From: Companilactobacillus kedongensis
GTDB lineage: Bacteria > Bacillota > Bacilli > Lactobacillales > Lactobacillaceae
Length of the DNA stretch: 64,000 nucleotides
Reading direction: 5' to 3'
Assembly (NCBI RefSeq): GCF_003946625.1
Contig: NZ_RHOR01000001.1
Span: 248,001 to 312,000, forward strand
Shown here piece by piece: positions 1-9,719 of this stretch (the stretch's first letter is position 1; each line of letters begins with the position of its first letter). A program made the position numbers and the translations under genes. The notes beneath the pieces are model-generated. The model was not told where the DNA came from and made no database searches. It saw only the letters and a program-made list of their open reading frames with translations.

Positions 1-708
1 AGAAATACAACTATCCCAACAAGCAAATCACAAACATTCTCAACTGCTGCAGATAATCAAAGTGCTGTTGATATTCACGTTATGCAAGGTGAACGTCCAA
101 TGGCTGCTGATAACAAGACTTTAGGTCGTTTCCAATTAACAGATATTCCTGCTGCACCACGTGGTGTACCTCAGATCGAAGTTAAATTCGATATTGATAA
201 GAACGGTATCGTTAATGTTTCTGCTAAAGACCTTGGTACTAACAAGGAACAAAAGATCACTATCAAGAGTTCGTCAGGTTTGAGTGATGAAGAAATTGAT
301 AAGATGATGAAAGAAGCTAAGGAACACGAAGACGAAGATAACAAGCGTAAGGAAGAAGTAGACGTTAAGAATGATGTTGAACAAACATTGTTTGCTACTG
401 ACAAGACTCTTAAAGATATTAAGGGTAAAGTTTCTGACGATGAAATCAAGAAGGCACAAGATGCTCGTGATGCTTTGAAGAAAGCTCAAGACTCTGGTGA
501 TCTTGAAGACATGAAGAAGAAACGTGACGACTTAAATAAGATTGTTCAAGATTTATCTGTAAAACTTTATCAACAAGCTCAAGATCAACAAAAGGCTGCT
601 GGTGGTGACGCTGCTGAAGGTACAAAGAGTGCTGATGGCAAGGGTGACGACGGTAAGACTGTTGATGGAGACTTTGAAGAAGTAGATCCAGACAAAGATA
701 AAAAATAA
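1..708 (+). CDS. dnaK: Chaperone DnaK (Hsp70), C-terminal part, 5' end outside the window
   Basis: The reading frame is open from the first base and gives 235 residues with no start codon in view. They cover the end of the peptide-binding beta-sandwich (motifs [36 protein letters not shown]), the helical lid, and a charged glycine/aspartate-rich tail ending in [10 protein letters not shown], typical of bacterial DnaK. DnaK is the ATP-driven cytoplasmic Hsp70 that works with DnaJ and GrpE, and dnaJ follows directly. The identity is certain; only the length is incomplete. Confidence 0.98.
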   Translation, partial: RNTTIPTSKSQTFSTAADNQSAVDIHVMQGERPMAADNKTLGRFQLTDIPAAPRGVPQIEVKFDIDKNGIVNVSAKDLGTNKEQKITIKSSSGLSDEEIDKMMKEAKEHEDEDNKRKEEVDVKNDVEQTLFATDKTLKDIKGKVSDDEIKKAQDARDALKKAQDSGDLEDMKKKRDDLNKIVQDLSVKLYQQAQDQQKAAGGDAAEGTKSADGKGDDGKTVDGDFEEVDPDKDKK

Positions 709-718
709 GTTTTGTGAT

Positions 719-782
719 AAAGAGCAGTGATTTAATTACTAGACTGTTAATGGTATAGTATAAAAATGTACTGCTCTTTTGA
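719..782 (+). terminator. Hairpin between dnaK and dnaJ
   Basis: Two 10-nt arms, AAAGAGCAGT (719-728) and ACTGCTCTTT (770-779), are perfect complements separated by about 41 nt, and the second arm ends in a short T run. It may be a partial terminator or an RNA-processing element that lowers dnaJ expression relative to dnaK. The long loop makes it weaker than a classic terminator. Confidence 0.45.
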
Positions 783-834
783 GCTTGAAAAAGATAAAAT
801 GGGACAGTTTGTCCCGTCACAAAGGTGATTTTTA

Positions 835-1962
835 ATGGCAAATAGAGATCCATATGATGTTTTAGGCGTTGATAAAAGCGCTTCTGAAGATGAGATAAAA
901 AAGGCATTTCGTAAACTTTCAAAAAAATATCATCCTGATATTAACAAAGCACCTGATGCTGAAGAGAAATTTAAAGAAATAAATGAAGCATATGAAACTC
1001 TTAAGGACCCTCAAAAGCGTGCCCAATTTGATCAATATGGATCAGCAGGTATGAATGGTGGACAAGGATTTGGCGGTTTCGGAGGCGGAGCTGGTGAACA
1101 GTTCGGCGGTTTCGATGACATTTTCAGTCAATTCTTTGGTGGCGGTACTGCTAGACAGAGTCCTAACGCCCCAAGACAAGGTTCAGATTTGCAATATCGA
1201 ATGGATCTTTCTTTTGAAGAAGGAGTTTTCGGTAAATCGACAAACATTAACTATAATCGTGAAGAAGAGTGTAAGACTTGTGGCGGTAACGGTGCTAAAC
1301 CTGGTACTACTCCTGAAACTTGTCATAAATGTCACGGTTCAGGACATGTTGAAGTAGAACGTGCAACTCCACTAGGCCGTATGCGTACTAGAGTTGTTTG
1401 TGATGTCTGCAATGGTACTGGTAAAGAAATCAAAGAAAAGTGCCCAACATGTCATGGTAAGGGTAAAGTAAATAACAAACATACTCTTAAAGTTACAGTT
1501 CCAGCTGGTGTTGAAGATGGACAACAAATGAGACTTGACGGTCAAGGTGAAGCCGGTGAAAATGGTGGACCTTACGGTGATCTTTATATTGTCTTTAGAG
1601 TTAAAGCCAGTCGTGAATTTACTCGTGACGGTGGAACTATTTACACATCGGTAAATATTAGTTTCCCTCAAGCTACATTAGGTGATGAGATCGAAGTTAA
1701 TACCGTTCATGGTCCAGTTAAGTTAACTGTTCCAGGTGGTACTCAAACGGGTACTTCATTTAGATTGCGTGGCAAAGGTGCACCCGTATTAAATAGTGAC
1801 AAAGTCGGTGACGAAAAAGTTACTGTTAATATCGTTACACCTCGCAAGCTCTCCGGCGAACAAAAAGAAGCTTTAAAGAAATTTGCTGAAGCTGGCGGAG
1901 ACAAAGTCAAAGAAAAAGATAGTAACTTCTTTGATAAATTGAAGGATACTTTTAAAGGATAA
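835..1962 (+). CDS. dnaJ: Chaperone protein DnaJ (Hsp40)
   Basis: This is a full-length 375-residue type I DnaJ, the co-chaperone that stimulates DnaK ATPase activity and delivers substrates. The J domain (about residues 1-70) carries the HPD motif (KYHPDIN). A Gly/Phe-rich linker follows, then four CxxCxGxG zinc motifs ([32 protein letters not shown]), then the C-terminal substrate-binding domains. The ATG is preceded by AAAGGTGAT at normal distance. It lies 126 nt after dnaK and is probably co-transcribed through the weak hairpin between them. Confidence 0.98.
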   Translation: MANRDPYDVLGVDKSASEDEIKKAFRKLSKKYHPDINKAPDAEEKFKEINEAYETLKDPQKRAQFDQYGSAGMNGGQGFGGFGGGAGEQFGGFDDIFSQFFGGGTARQSPNAPRQGSDLQYRMDLSFEEGVFGKSTNINYNREEECKTCGGNGAKPGTTPETCHKCHGSGHVEVERATPLGRMRTRVVCDVCNGTGKEIKEKCPTCHGKGKVNNKHTLKVTVPAGVEDGQQMRLDGQGEAGENGGPYGDLYIVFRVKASREFTRDGGTIYTSVNISFPQATLGDEIEVNTVHGPVKLTVPGGTQTGTSFRLRGKGAPVLNSDKVGDEKVTVNIVTPRKLSGEQKEALKKFAEAGGDKVKEKDSNFFDKLKDTFKG

Positions 1963-1974
1963 AATTTAAAAAGA

Positions 1975-2090
1975 TAGTGTGACGAAGCATTATCAGCTTT
2001 CGAGCATTAAGGCCAACAAGACTAGTAATCCGATTTTGGATTGCTAGTCTTGTTTGTTTTAAGCGGAAAAAGCTATGTTCTGTTTTTGAT
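1975..2090. repeat. Intergenic hairpin repeat, copy 1
   Basis: This fills most of the 224-nt gap after dnaJ. A long stem (about 2007-2031 with 2038-2062) closes on loop GATTTT. Outer arms GACGAAGCAT and ATGTTCTGT can also pair with wobbles. A second copy at 33487-33601 shares the flanks (GCTTTCGAG, TTAAG, AGTAATCC, GATTTT), but the middle of its stem differs and still pairs. It may double as a terminator for dnaJ, although no strong T run follows. Confidence 0.7.
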
Positions 2091-2186
2091 ATTTTGCGAA
2101 TGATAAGAATGATTTGTTTCGTGGTGGTATTGTAATAAATAGTGTAAAATAGAAAGAATGAGATAAGTGATAGAAGGGAATAATTT

Positions 2187-4028
2187 ATGGATCTAGATCT
2201 TGATAAATTAAAAGAACGACAAAAAAGAATTCGTAATTTTTCTATCGTAGCGCATATCGATCATGGTAAATCAACAATTGCCGATCGTATTCTAGAAAAG
2301 ACAAAAACAGTTTCAAAACGTGAAATGAAGGCTCAAATTCTAGATGATATGGACCTTGAGCGCGAACGTGGAATTACAATTAAGTTAAATGCGGTTGAGT
2401 TGGAGTATGAGGCCAAGGATGGTAAAGATTATATTTTCCATTTGATCGATACACCAGGACACGTGGACTTTTCATATGAGGTCTCACGTTCTTTGGCTGC
2501 TTGTGAAGGTGCTTTGTTGGTTGTTGATGCGGCTCAAGGCGTCGAAGCACAAACTTTGGCTAATTCATATTTGGCTATTGATAATGACTTGGAAATATTG
2601 CCAGTTATTAATAAAGTTGATCTTCCTTCTGCTCAGCCTGAAAAGGTACAAGAAGAAATTGAAGAAATGATCGGAATTGATGCCGAACATGCTGTTATGA
2701 CTAGTGCTAAAACTGGTTTAGGTATTGATGAATTGTTGGAAAGAATCGTGTCTGATTTTCCTGCACCAGAAGGAGACATTGATAAGCCTCTAAAGGCCTT
2801 GATCTTTGATTCTGTCTATGACAGTTATCGTGGTGTTGTTTTGAATGTTCGAGTTCGTGAAGGCTTGGTAAAAGTCGGTGATACGATCGAATTGATGAGT
2901 AATAAAAAGACTTTTGAAGTTACCGACGTTGGTGTTATGTCACCAAAGGCTGTTTCTCGTGACTATTTGATGGCTGGAGATGTTGGTTATATTACAGCTA
3001 GTATCAAGTCAGTTGTTGAAACACAAGTTGGTGATACAGTTACTTTGGCTAACAATCCAACTGAGGAACCATTGACTGGTTATCGTAAGAGTACACCAAT
3101 GGTATATGCTGGTATGTACCCAGTTGATAATGCCAGGTATGAGGATCTGCATGAAGCTTTAGAGAAGTTGAAACTCAATGATGCTGCCTTGGAATACGAA
3201 CCAGAGACATCTCAAGCATTAGGATTTGGTTTCCGTGTAGGATTCTTAGGTCTATTGCATATGGATGTTGTCCAAGAACGTTTGGAAAGAGAGTTTGATC
3301 TCGATTTGATAATCACCTCGCCATCTGTTGATTATCATGTTACGACGACTAGCGGTGAGGAGATCATTGTTGATAATCCAGCGGAGTTGCCTGATGCTTC
3401 AGAGATCCAAGAAGTGCGTGAACCATACGTTAGAGCTGAAATAATGGTCCCAGAAGACTATGTTGGTCCAGTTATGGAATTGTGCCAACGGAAGCGTGGA
3501 CAGTTCGTTACAATGGATTATTTGGACAAATATCGTGTCAATGTCATTTACAAGTTGCCATTACTAGAAATCATCTTTGATTTCTTTGATGACCTAAAAT
3601 CTAATACTAAAGGTTATGCCTCATTGGATTATGATGTTGATGCTTATGAAGCTAGCGATTTGGTCAAAATGGATATTCTATTGAATGGTGAGATCGTTGA
3701 TGCCCTTAGTTTCATCGTCCATCGTGACTTTGCCTATCAACGTGGGCGTGACATTGTTTCTCGCTTGAAGGAAGTTATTCCGCGTCAAATGTTTGAGATT
3801 CCTGTTCAGGCTGCGATCGGTAATAAAGTCGTTGCTCGTGCAACCGTTAAAGCCTATCGTAAAGATGTTACTGCTAAACTTTATGGTGGTGACAGAACTC
3901 GTCGTGATAAGTTGTTGAACAAGCAAAAAGCCGGTAAGAAACGTATGAAGGAAGTTGGGAAAGTAGCAATTCCTCAGGAAGCCTTCATGACTGTTCTTAA
4001 CTTGAATAAAGGTAAAGGCGACGAATAA
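2187..4028 (+). CDS. lepA: Elongation factor 4 (LepA), ribosomal back-translocase GTPase
   Basis: This 613-residue protein has the full EF4 architecture: a G domain with P-loop AHIDHGKST, switch motif [15 protein letters not shown] and NKVD, then beta-barrel and alpha/beta domains, and the LepA-specific C-terminal domain ending [14 protein letters not shown]4 binds ribosomes and can move tRNAs backwards, helping translation under ionic or temperature stress. GAAGGGAA precedes the ATG. Its gap from dnaJ and its own terminator suggest a single-gene transcript. Confidence 0.98.
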   Translation: MDLDLDKLKERQKRIRNFSIVAHIDHGKSTIADRILEKTKTVSKREMKAQILDDMDLERERGITIKLNAVELEYEAKDGKDYIFHLIDTPGHVDFSYEVSRSLAACEGALLVVDAAQGVEAQTLANSYLAIDNDLEILPVINKVDLPSAQPEKVQEEIEEMIGIDAEHAVMTSAKTGLGIDELLERIVSDFPAPEGDIDKPLKALIFDSVYDSYRGVVLNVRVREGLVKVGDTIELMSNKKTFEVTDVGVMSPKAVSRDYLMAGDVGYITASIKSVVETQVGDTVTLANNPTEEPLTGYRKSTPMVYAGMYPVDNARYEDLHEALEKLKLNDAALEYEPETSQALGFGFRVGFLGLLHMDVVQERLEREFDLDLIITSPSVDYHVTTTSGEEIIVDNPAELPDASEIQEVREPYVRAEIMVPEDYVGPVMELCQRKRGQFVTMDYLDKYRVNVIYKLPLLEIIFDFFDDLKSNTKGYASLDYDVDAYEASDLVKMDILLNGEIVDALSFIVHRDFAYQRGRDIVSRLKEVIPRQMFEIPVQAAIGNKVVARATVKAYRKDVTAKLYGGDRTRRDKLLNKQKAGKKRMKEVGKVAIPQEAFMTVLNLNKGKGDE

Positions 4029-4054
4029 GCAAATATATAATTAAATTTAATCAG

Positions 4055-4090
4055 AACACTTATAATGAAAATGTTATAAGTGTTTTTTTA
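4055..4090 (+). terminator. Rho-independent terminator after lepA
   Basis: A perfect 11-bp stem (AACACTTATAA with TTATAAGTGTT) closes on an 8-nt loop and is followed by a T-rich run. Confidence 0.9.
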
Positions 4091-4106
4091 TTTGGGAGGT
4101 ATTTTG

Positions 4107-5447
4107 ATGGTGAAGTCAGATAATAAGTATGATGCAATTGTAATTGGCGGTGGTCCAGCTGGATTGGCAGAAGCATATGCTTTAAAAGCCGCAAGTAAAA
4201 ATGTTGCCGTGATCGAGAACTACCAGTGGGGCGGAACTTGTCCTAATCGAGGTTGTGATCCTAAAAAGATGTTACTGAGTGGCGTTCAAGCACGAGATCG
4301 AATTGAACAATTACAAGGTAAAGGATTCTCGGATATTCCTTGGGTAAATTGGACTGAACTTGAAACCTTTAAAGAGACTTATACAAGTAAAATTCCTGCA
4401 GGTAGCCGCAATGGAATCGTCAGTGCTGGCATAACGGCTATTGATGGCGAACCTAAATTTATTTCTACTGATCAAGTTGAAGTAAATGGTGAAGTATATC
4501 AGGCGGATAATTTTGTGATTGCTACAGGACAAAGGCCTAGTCGCTTAAATATTACTGGTAAGGAAAATCTATTAACAAGTACTGACTTTATGAATTTGAA
4601 ATCAATGCCTAAAAAGATCATATTTATTGGTGCTGGTTATATTGCCTTTGAGTTAGCAACAATTGCCAGTGCAACTGGGGCTGAAGTACATATTGTCCAC
4701 CATAATGATCGTCCTCTAAAAGAGTTTGATGCTTCTTATGTTGATGAACTAGTTAAACAATTACAATATCGTGGCATTAATTTCCATTTTAATGTTGATA
4801 CCAAGAGTATTGAGAATAATACTAAGGGATATACTTTGAAGGCCGATGATTTTAGTTTAGATAGTGATTTAATCGTTGGCGCTACTGGGAGAATTCCTAA
4901 TGTTGAAGAGTTAGCTTTGGATAGGGCCAATGTAAAATTTGATAACAAGGGTATTCAAACTAATGATCATTTACAGACGACTAATCCTAAAATTTATGCA
5001 ATTGGGGATGTCTTGGACAAAGTAGCACCTAAATTAACACCCGTGGCCGGCTTTGAGGCTAGCTATGTGGCGAGCGTTATCAACGGTAGTCAAAGTCATG
5101 GAATTGTCTATCCAGCTATTCCAACACTAGTTTATGGCGGACCAGAACTTGCTAAAGTTGGCATCAGTACTGTTGAAGCCAAAAAAGATCCTGATAACTA
5201 TCGAGTAGTCGATCAGGATCTAACAAAGTGGTTTACATATTATCGTACGAGTGAACATGTTGCTAAGGCCAAAGTTGTATTTGATAACGATGATCAAATA
5301 GTTGGAGCAACTATTTTAAGTAATGAAGCTGACGAAGTTATCAATTATCTAACAATTGCTATCAATAAAAAAATGAAACATGATAAGATTGCAAATACAA
5401 TTTTTAGTTATCCCACACCAGCTAGTGATCTAGAATATTTGCTCTAA
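4107..5447 (+). CDS. NAD(P)/FAD-dependent disulfide oxidoreductase, glutathione-reductase-like
   Basis: This 446-residue class I pyridine-nucleotide-disulfide oxidoreductase has an N-terminal FAD site (VIGGGPAGLAEA), the redox-active disulfide in GGTCPNRGCDPKK, a central NAD(P) site (FIGAGYIAFELA), a second FAD motif (YAIGDV) and a dimerisation domain. The start at 4107 is chosen because GGGAGG lies 7 nt before it; upstream in-frame starts lack a ribosome site. The C-terminus reads SYPTPASDLEYLL where glutathione and mercuric reductases have HPTxxE, so the usual catalytic His-Glu pair is missing. The substrate may be a low-molecular-weight thiol, but this is uncertain. Confidence 0.88.
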   Translation: MVKSDNKYDAIVIGGGPAGLAEAYALKAASKNVAVIENYQWGGTCPNRGCDPKKMLLSGVQARDRIEQLQGKGFSDIPWVNWTELETFKETYTSKIPAGSRNGIVSAGITAIDGEPKFISTDQVEVNGEVYQADNFVIATGQRPSRLNITGKENLLTSTDFMNLKSMPKKIIFIGAGYIAFELATIASATGAEVHIVHHNDRPLKEFDASYVDELVKQLQYRGINFHFNVDTKSIENNTKGYTLKADDFSLDSDLIVGATGRIPNVEELALDRANVKFDNKGIQTNDHLQTTNPKIYAIGDVLDKVAPKLTPVAGFEASYVASVINGSQSHGIVYPAIPTLVYGGPELAKVGISTVEAKKDPDNYRVVDQDLTKWFTYYRTSEHVAKAKVVFDNDDQIVGATILSNEADEVINYLTIAINKKMKHDKIANTIFSYPTPASDLEYLL

Positions 5448-5490
5448 TTGCGTAGTATAATGATCCTTATAAATGGGGGGCAAATTATTA

Positions 5491-6057
5491 ATGAAGACTG
5501 AAAAAGAAAAATTTCTAGCTGGTGAACCATATCAAATTATGGATCCAGAATTAGCTGCCGATGAAACCAGATCAAGACGATTATGTAAGATATTGAATGA
5601 GTTGGATGATGCAGCAGTTGAACAAAAAGATAAGGTTATTCGCCAATTATTTGGTTCAGTAGGGAAAGATCCATATATCCAACCTAATTTTCGTTGTGAT
5701 TTTGGCTATAACATTCATGTAGGTGATAATTTTTTGTGCAACTATGACAATGTAATTTTAGATATTGCACCAGTCACTATCGGGGATCACTGTCTGATGG
5801 CACCGCATGCTCAGATTTATGCGGCATATCATCCCTATGATCCAACGGATAGAGCTAATTTTATTGGTCTGGGTAAACCAGTTACCATTGGTGATAATGC
5901 TTGGATCGGAGCCAATGCGGTTATTTTGCCAGGCGTTACTTTGGGTAATAACGTAATTGTTGGTGCTAATTCCACCGTTACCAAATCTTTTGGTGATAAT
6001 GTCATAATTGCTGGAAGTCCAGCTAAAGTTTTGCGAAAAAATATGCCTAAAAAATAG
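5491..6057 (+). CDS. Sugar O-acetyltransferase (maltose/galactoside acetyltransferase family)
   Basis: This 188-residue left-handed beta-helix acetyltransferase opens with the Maa/LacA N-terminal segment (FLAGEPYQIMDPEL) and has hexapeptide repeats from about residue 70 onwards (IGDNAWIGANAVILPGVTLGNN). The catalytic His lies in APHAQIYAAYHP. These enzymes move acetyl from acetyl-CoA to a sugar hydroxyl. The start at 5491 is chosen because GGGGGG lies 10 nt upstream. It stands alone before a convergent terminator. The sugar acceptor cannot be told from sequence. Confidence 0.92.
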   Translation: MKTEKEKFLAGEPYQIMDPELAADETRSRRLCKILNELDDAAVEQKDKVIRQLFGSVGKDPYIQPNFRCDFGYNIHVGDNFLCNYDNVILDIAPVTIGDHCLMAPHAQIYAAYHPYDPTDRANFIGLGKPVTIGDNAWIGANAVILPGVTLGNNVIVGANSTVTKSFGDNVIIAGSPAKVLRKNMPKK

Positions 6058-6091
6058 TTTAATGAAAAGTTATTCGGCTGTTTTTTAAATG

Positions 6092-6148
6092 AAAAAATAG
6101 GAGTTATATCAAACTTGGTTATCCAAGCTAGATACAACTCCTATTTTT
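6092..6148. terminator. Bidirectional terminator between the acetyltransferase and the 6177-8396 operon
   Basis: The stem runs from AAAAATAGGAGTTATATC to GATACAACTCCTATTTTT, with A and T runs on both flanks, so it can terminate both converging transcripts. Its arms resemble the hairpin at 18115-18163. Confidence 0.9.
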
Positions 6149-6176
6149 GTTGTTAGATCAGTCCTAGAGATGTTTT

Positions 6177-7103
6177 TTATAGCAACATATTTACAAGTTT
6201 TTTTAAATCTTCTTTTTCAGGTATTTCAGGCAACATGTTGATGTCAAAGATAGCCTGGTCTTTATATTCTTTTACCATAACTTGAGCAGCATCAACTCCG
6301 CCGTCGATAACCTGTTCAGCCGTTTCAGCCAAAGCTCTGTCACCAGTTTTACCAGCCTCGGCAATTTTGTTCATAAAATCATTGCCATTCTTACCAATTG
6401 CAAATATGACTGGTAAAGTAAATTCACCATTTTGCAGCATATAGAGTGGTCCAAATTCATTTTCTGAGGTATTTATGCCAATTAAATCAAAGATCTCGCT
6501 TTTAATTTGATAAGCAATACCAATGGTACGACCGATTTCGCCAGCAGAATCGACTAGAACGTCGGAAGCATGGGCGGCTTGAGTACCAAAACGACAGGCA
6601 AATTCAAACATGACTGCTGAACGTGCCTCGACTCGTTTGATATATTCAGCAATATCTTCAACCGGTTTGATCATCTGCTCGTCAGCCAATAATTGATTAG
6701 TTGTAATTTCTTGAACAGCATCAATTTTTCCTTGAAGATCGTCATCGTCAGCGGAGCATTTTCTAAATTCAACGTCGATCAAGTCAGAGAAATATTCCAC
6801 CATGAAATTTAAATTGATAGCATCAGGACCTGCCTGGTGTTTGCGCATTAATTCATTCCGGATATAAAACATTTGCGAAGCTGCAGCAGCATATTGTAGT
6901 GAGTTTTCACGTAATTTATCTGTATCACCAAATCCGGCAAATAAATAAAAGAAAGCTGCGTGTAAAAATCTGCCAGAGTGTAAATATCCTTTGGCTTCAT
7001 TGATGATGTCGTTTTTATTCAATTCAATCAATCTCAACATGTAATCTTCTAGATTGATCAATTTGGTATTTAATCTAGGAAATTGTTGGAAGGGTGATTC
7101 CAT
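6177..7103 (-). CDS. Polyprenyl-synthase-fold protein without catalytic aspartate motifs
   Basis: This 308-residue protein aligns by eye with trans-isoprenyl diphosphate synthases. SGRFLHAAFFYLFAGFGD replaces the GGKRxRP segment; EYIKRVEARSAVMFEFACRFGTQ matches the Y-KTA helix; and EIGRTIGIAYQIKSEIFDLIG matches the GxxxGxAFQxxDDxxD helix. Neither DDxxD motif is present: the first region reads IRNELMRKHQ and the second SEIFD. It is therefore probably not a working prenyltransferase on its own. It is the last gene of a three-gene operon, and AAAGGAAG precedes its ATG. A regulatory or subunit role is possible; I do not assign one. Confidence 0.7.
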   Translation of the reverse strand: MESPFQQFPRLNTKLINLEDYMLRLIELNKNDIINEAKGYLHSGRFLHAAFFYLFAGFGDTDKLRENSLQYAAAASQMFYIRNELMRKHQAGPDAINLNFMVEYFSDLIDVEFRKCSADDDDLQGKIDAVQEITTNQLLADEQMIKPVEDIAEYIKRVEARSAVMFEFACRFGTQAAHASDVLVDSAGEIGRTIGIAYQIKSEIFDLIGINTSENEFGPLYMLQNGEFTLPVIFAIGKNGNDFMNKIAEAGKTGDRALAETAEQVIDGGVDAAQVMVKEYKDQAIFDINMLPEIPEKEDLKKLVNMLL

Positions 7104-7118
7104 TAGTTAGTACTTCCT

Positions 7119-8114
7119 TTATTTGAATTTATCAATTTCGACTTCGAGATTTTCAGCAATAGGTAAGAAGACATCAGTAAAGAATTTTTGAGAATCAAAT
7201 TTCTTTTGATCTTCAATGATGTCATTACACCTCTTCCAAGCAGCATTGCGCATGTTGGTTGCCAAATTTTTACGTATAGAGTGTAAATGTTTTTTGAGTT
7301 TTGGATCAACGGCACCGTATGCTTGAATGTAGAAGAAAATAATTTCGTTAAAAGTATTATCCAATATCCAGAAGAAAGTATTTCTTAATTGTGCAATATT
7401 CATCATCTGAGTAAAGACTTTGTCTTTCAAAATTTGTTCTTTAGTGAAAGTACTTGAAGAAACAATGATTGAGTTTACCTGACTCATATCAGCAATATAG
7501 TTAGAGTAGTGATCCCACTGTGCCTCTTCCAGATCCATACCTATCTTCTCTTTGATTTCATCTTTAGACATTTTCTTTAATTGCTTGAGAGTATTGTCTT
7601 TTATTTCGTTACTTTCTTCGACCAGTCTTTTTTCCAAATTGTATAGAATAGTCTGATTTTCATTTAGATATTTTATGACTACTGGCCAGATTTCATTGTT
7701 AAATGTGTCGTGAAAATGATTGAATAGGTCGTCAGTATAAGTATTCAAAATTTGTCGATCGGATTTTGTATCTTTTACATGAGATTCAAATTGGATAACA
7801 AGAGGGGTACCTTCCTTTTTATCGGTAGTGCCGTAAGTTACACCGCTTTCTTTACGCTGTTTATCTTCCCATTCTTTTAATTCGTTAAGATCAAGTAGTC
7901 CTAAAGGCATGATCGTAATATCTGAATGTGTTGCCATAATTTGTAGGGCAAAGGGTGTGGTGATTTTTTGTGTTTCAATGAATGACTTCAAAGTTACACG
8001 TAATTTCTTTTGGTTATCTAATTGATCTTCAGGATCAGCGTAAAAGGCTGAAGATTGGATCGGTGAATTTTCAAAACGATCATTTATTTGTTTTTTTAAA
8101 TCATTAATATCCAT
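7119..8114 (-). CDS. Uncharacterised 331-residue helical protein
   Basis: I recognise no family. The protein is predicted helical throughout, highly charged, and has no signal peptide or clear membrane segment. There is a region rich in Lys/Glu near residues 160-200 (EEKRLVEES-like stretch then KKMSKDEIKEKIG) and aromatic residues near 255-275 (FFWILDNTFNEIIFFYIQ). Its stop lies 15 nt before the prenyl-synthase-like gene, and its ATG directly abuts the stop of the 93-residue gene, so the three are almost surely translated together. GAGGAAG precedes the start. Confidence 0.8.
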   Translation of the reverse strand: MDINDLKKQINDRFENSPIQSSAFYADPEDQLDNQKKLRVTLKSFIETQKITTPFALQIMATHSDITIMPLGLLDLNELKEWEDKQRKESGVTYGTTDKKEGTPLVIQFESHVKDTKSDRQILNTYTDDLFNHFHDTFNNEIWPVVIKYLNENQTILYNLEKRLVEESNEIKDNTLKQLKKMSKDEIKEKIGMDLEEAQWDHYSNYIADMSQVNSIIVSSSTFTKEQILKDKVFTQMMNIAQLRNTFFWILDNTFNEIIFFYIQAYGAVDPKLKKHLHSIRKNLATNMRNAAWKRCNDIIEDQKKFDSQKFFTDVFLPIAENLEVEIDKFK

Positions 8115-8396
8115 TTACTTATCTTCCTCGTTAGTATCATATTTAACTTTTAGTTCCTGTAATTTCTTTTGACCTTCATTAGTTAAGCTAGCAGCCTTTA
8201 AAGTAACGGTTGCTAAAGAGTAATTCTCGATAGCTTCGATCTTGAGATTTTCAAACCAACCACTATTTTGAACTTCTTTAACAGTTTTATATAACATCGA
8301 TGTTTTATTCAGTTGTCGATTAGAAGTAAAATAATTGCGATCAACATCTTTTAATAATTGATAGATAGATTCTTCCATAGTCACATTAATTGTCAT
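8115..8396 (-). CDS. Small uncharacterised protein, possibly winged-helix
   Basis: This is the first gene of the three-gene operon, 93 residues, with GGAGA before the ATG. The order of a short helical start (IYQLLKDVDRNYF), a central helix and a C-terminal beta-hairpin ending in LTNEGQKKLQELK recalls small winged-helix proteins whose last segment reads LTxxGxxxL. I see no DNA-binding signature strong enough to call it a regulator. It could be the sensor or regulator of the operon, or simply a structural partner. Confidence 0.7.
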   Translation of the reverse strand: MTINVTMEESIYQLLKDVDRNYFTSNRQLNKTSMLYKTVKEVQNSGWFENLKIEAIENYSLATVTLKAASLTNEGQKKLQELKVKYDTNEEDK

Positions 8397-8534
8397 AATT
8401 GATTCTCCATTCCTATTTAATTATAGTTTACCGAAAACTAGAAAAATAAAAAATTAGTAAAATTCCTAAGTTAAAATAAATTATCCATCTGTTATGATAA
8501 AAAAGTAATAAAATTGATATATGGAGGGAATATT

Positions 8535-8738
8535 ATGTCAAAGAAAATTTTAATTAGTGGATTACATTGTGAGAAGTGTCCGGTACACATTGCCGAATTG
8601 ATCAAGGATGTACCTGGAGTTGAGAAACAAGAGAAAGATATGGACAAAATGACTCTAACTTTAACAGGTAATATGGATTTAGAGAAAATTCAAGCTGCTT
8701 TGAGCAGTAAACCATTTACCGTTGAGGAAATTGCTTAA
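8535..8738 (+). CDS. Heavy-metal-associated (HMA) domain protein, CopZ-like
   Basis: This 67-residue protein is a single ferredoxin-like HMA domain. The metal-binding motif is GLHCEKC near the N-terminus, followed by VPGVEK, which matches the usual GxxCxxC...vpGV layout. Such proteins carry copper or a similar soft metal to a P-type ATPase or a repressor. The start at 8535 follows GGAGGG; an upstream in-frame ATG has no ribosome site. It overlaps the next gene by one base (TAATG), so the two are coupled. No copper ATPase is visible nearby. Confidence 0.85.
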   Translation: MSKKILISGLHCEKCPVHIAELIKDVPGVEKQEKDMDKMTLTLTGNMDLEKIQAALSSKPFTVEEIA

Positions 8739-9619
8739 TGAGATCCGGATCAACTAAAAAGGCTCAACTTCTAGGAGTTGAGCTTAATTTAATTTCACTA
8801 TTGTTTAGTAGTATTAGTCCAGTACTGAATAAGTTTTCACTGGTTAGCCTGAACCCAATATTGGGAGCTTTGCTAACGAGTGTTTTCGCCGCAATTCTGA
8901 ATTTGATTTTAGTTTATGTAATGTATCATGATTTTTCGATCATTAAAAATAAATGGGTGATCTTTTTGGGATTATCCAATGCAGTTGGGGTTATCTTGCA
9001 GTATGTGGCTTTGTCATTATTGAGTCCTGTAACAGTAACCTTGATTGCACGAATTTATTTGGTTTATGTATTTGTGTTATCGTATATTTTCTTGAAAGAG
9101 AAATTGACCAAATTAGATTATTTAGCCATTATTTTATGTATCGGCGGTTCGATCTTTGTTTCTCAAGGTCGGGTTCAGATTGATAGTATCTGGGGAATCT
9201 TATGTGCTTTTATTTACCCATTGATGTATGCCGTTAACAATATTATTGCTAAGTATTTGGTTAAGGATAACAATCCGGGAAATGTTTTATTCTATAATCA
9301 TTTGGTATCTGCTGCTATGTTACTTGTTTATGCTCTATTCGTTCCTGGAACGTTTGCCGGTATTCAAGCTAGAGCGGTTACTTTCAACTTCTTTGGAGCA
9401 TTCTTTAATGGATTCTTATCATTATTGTTGTTCTATACTAGTTTAAAATATATAACAGCTGGGAAAGCTAACATTGTTCGTGCGTTGGGACCGATCATAG
9501 TTATTATTTATTCATATTTCTTTTTCCCGATCCAGATTACAACGAATATTATCATAGGAGCTTTATTATTAATTACTTCAACCGCAATCGTGACATTTAC
9601 TAAAGCTGATAAAGCCTAA
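8738..9619 (+). CDS. DMT-superfamily transporter (EamA family)
   Basis: This 293-residue membrane protein has about ten hydrophobic helices in two repeated halves, each ending in a glycine-rich helix (YLAIILCIGGSIFVS and NIIIGALLLITSTAIV). That is the hallmark of EamA/DMT metabolite exporters. The start overlaps the HMA gene stop. The substrate is unknown. Coupling to a metal-binding gene may be coincidental, because most EamA members move amino acids or metabolites. A terminator follows. Confidence 0.85.
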   Translation: MRSGSTKKAQLLGVELNLISLLFSSISPVLNKFSLVSLNPILGALLTSVFAAILNLILVYVMYHDFSIIKNKWVIFLGLSNAVGVILQYVALSLLSPVTVTLIARIYLVYVFVLSYIFLKEKLTKLDYLAIILCIGGSIFVSQGRVQIDSIWGILCAFIYPLMYAVNNIIAKYLVKDNNPGNVLFYNHLVSAAMLLVYALFVPGTFAGIQARAVTFNFFGAFFNGFLSLLLFYTSLKYITAGKANIVRALGPIIVIIYSYFFFPIQITTNIIIGALLLITSTAIVTFTKADKA

Positions 9620-9650
9620 GCATATCGAATTTTCGATATGCTTTTTTTTT
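9620..9650 (+). terminator. Rho-independent terminator after the EamA gene
   Basis: The stem GCATATCGAA with TTCGATATGC is followed by ten T residues. This is a strong canonical terminator that separates the pair from moaA. Confidence 0.93.
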
Positions 9651-9719
9651 AGGGAATTAACTAATTCAATTCAGCAGTCTGCTTTGGAATAATGAATATA
9701 AAGATAGTGGGGGATTATT

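Noticed and set aside
6177-7103. ComQ-like pheromone prenyltransferase
   Set aside because: Both aspartate motifs needed for prenyl transfer are missing and there is no ComX-like peptide or ComP-like kinase next to it.
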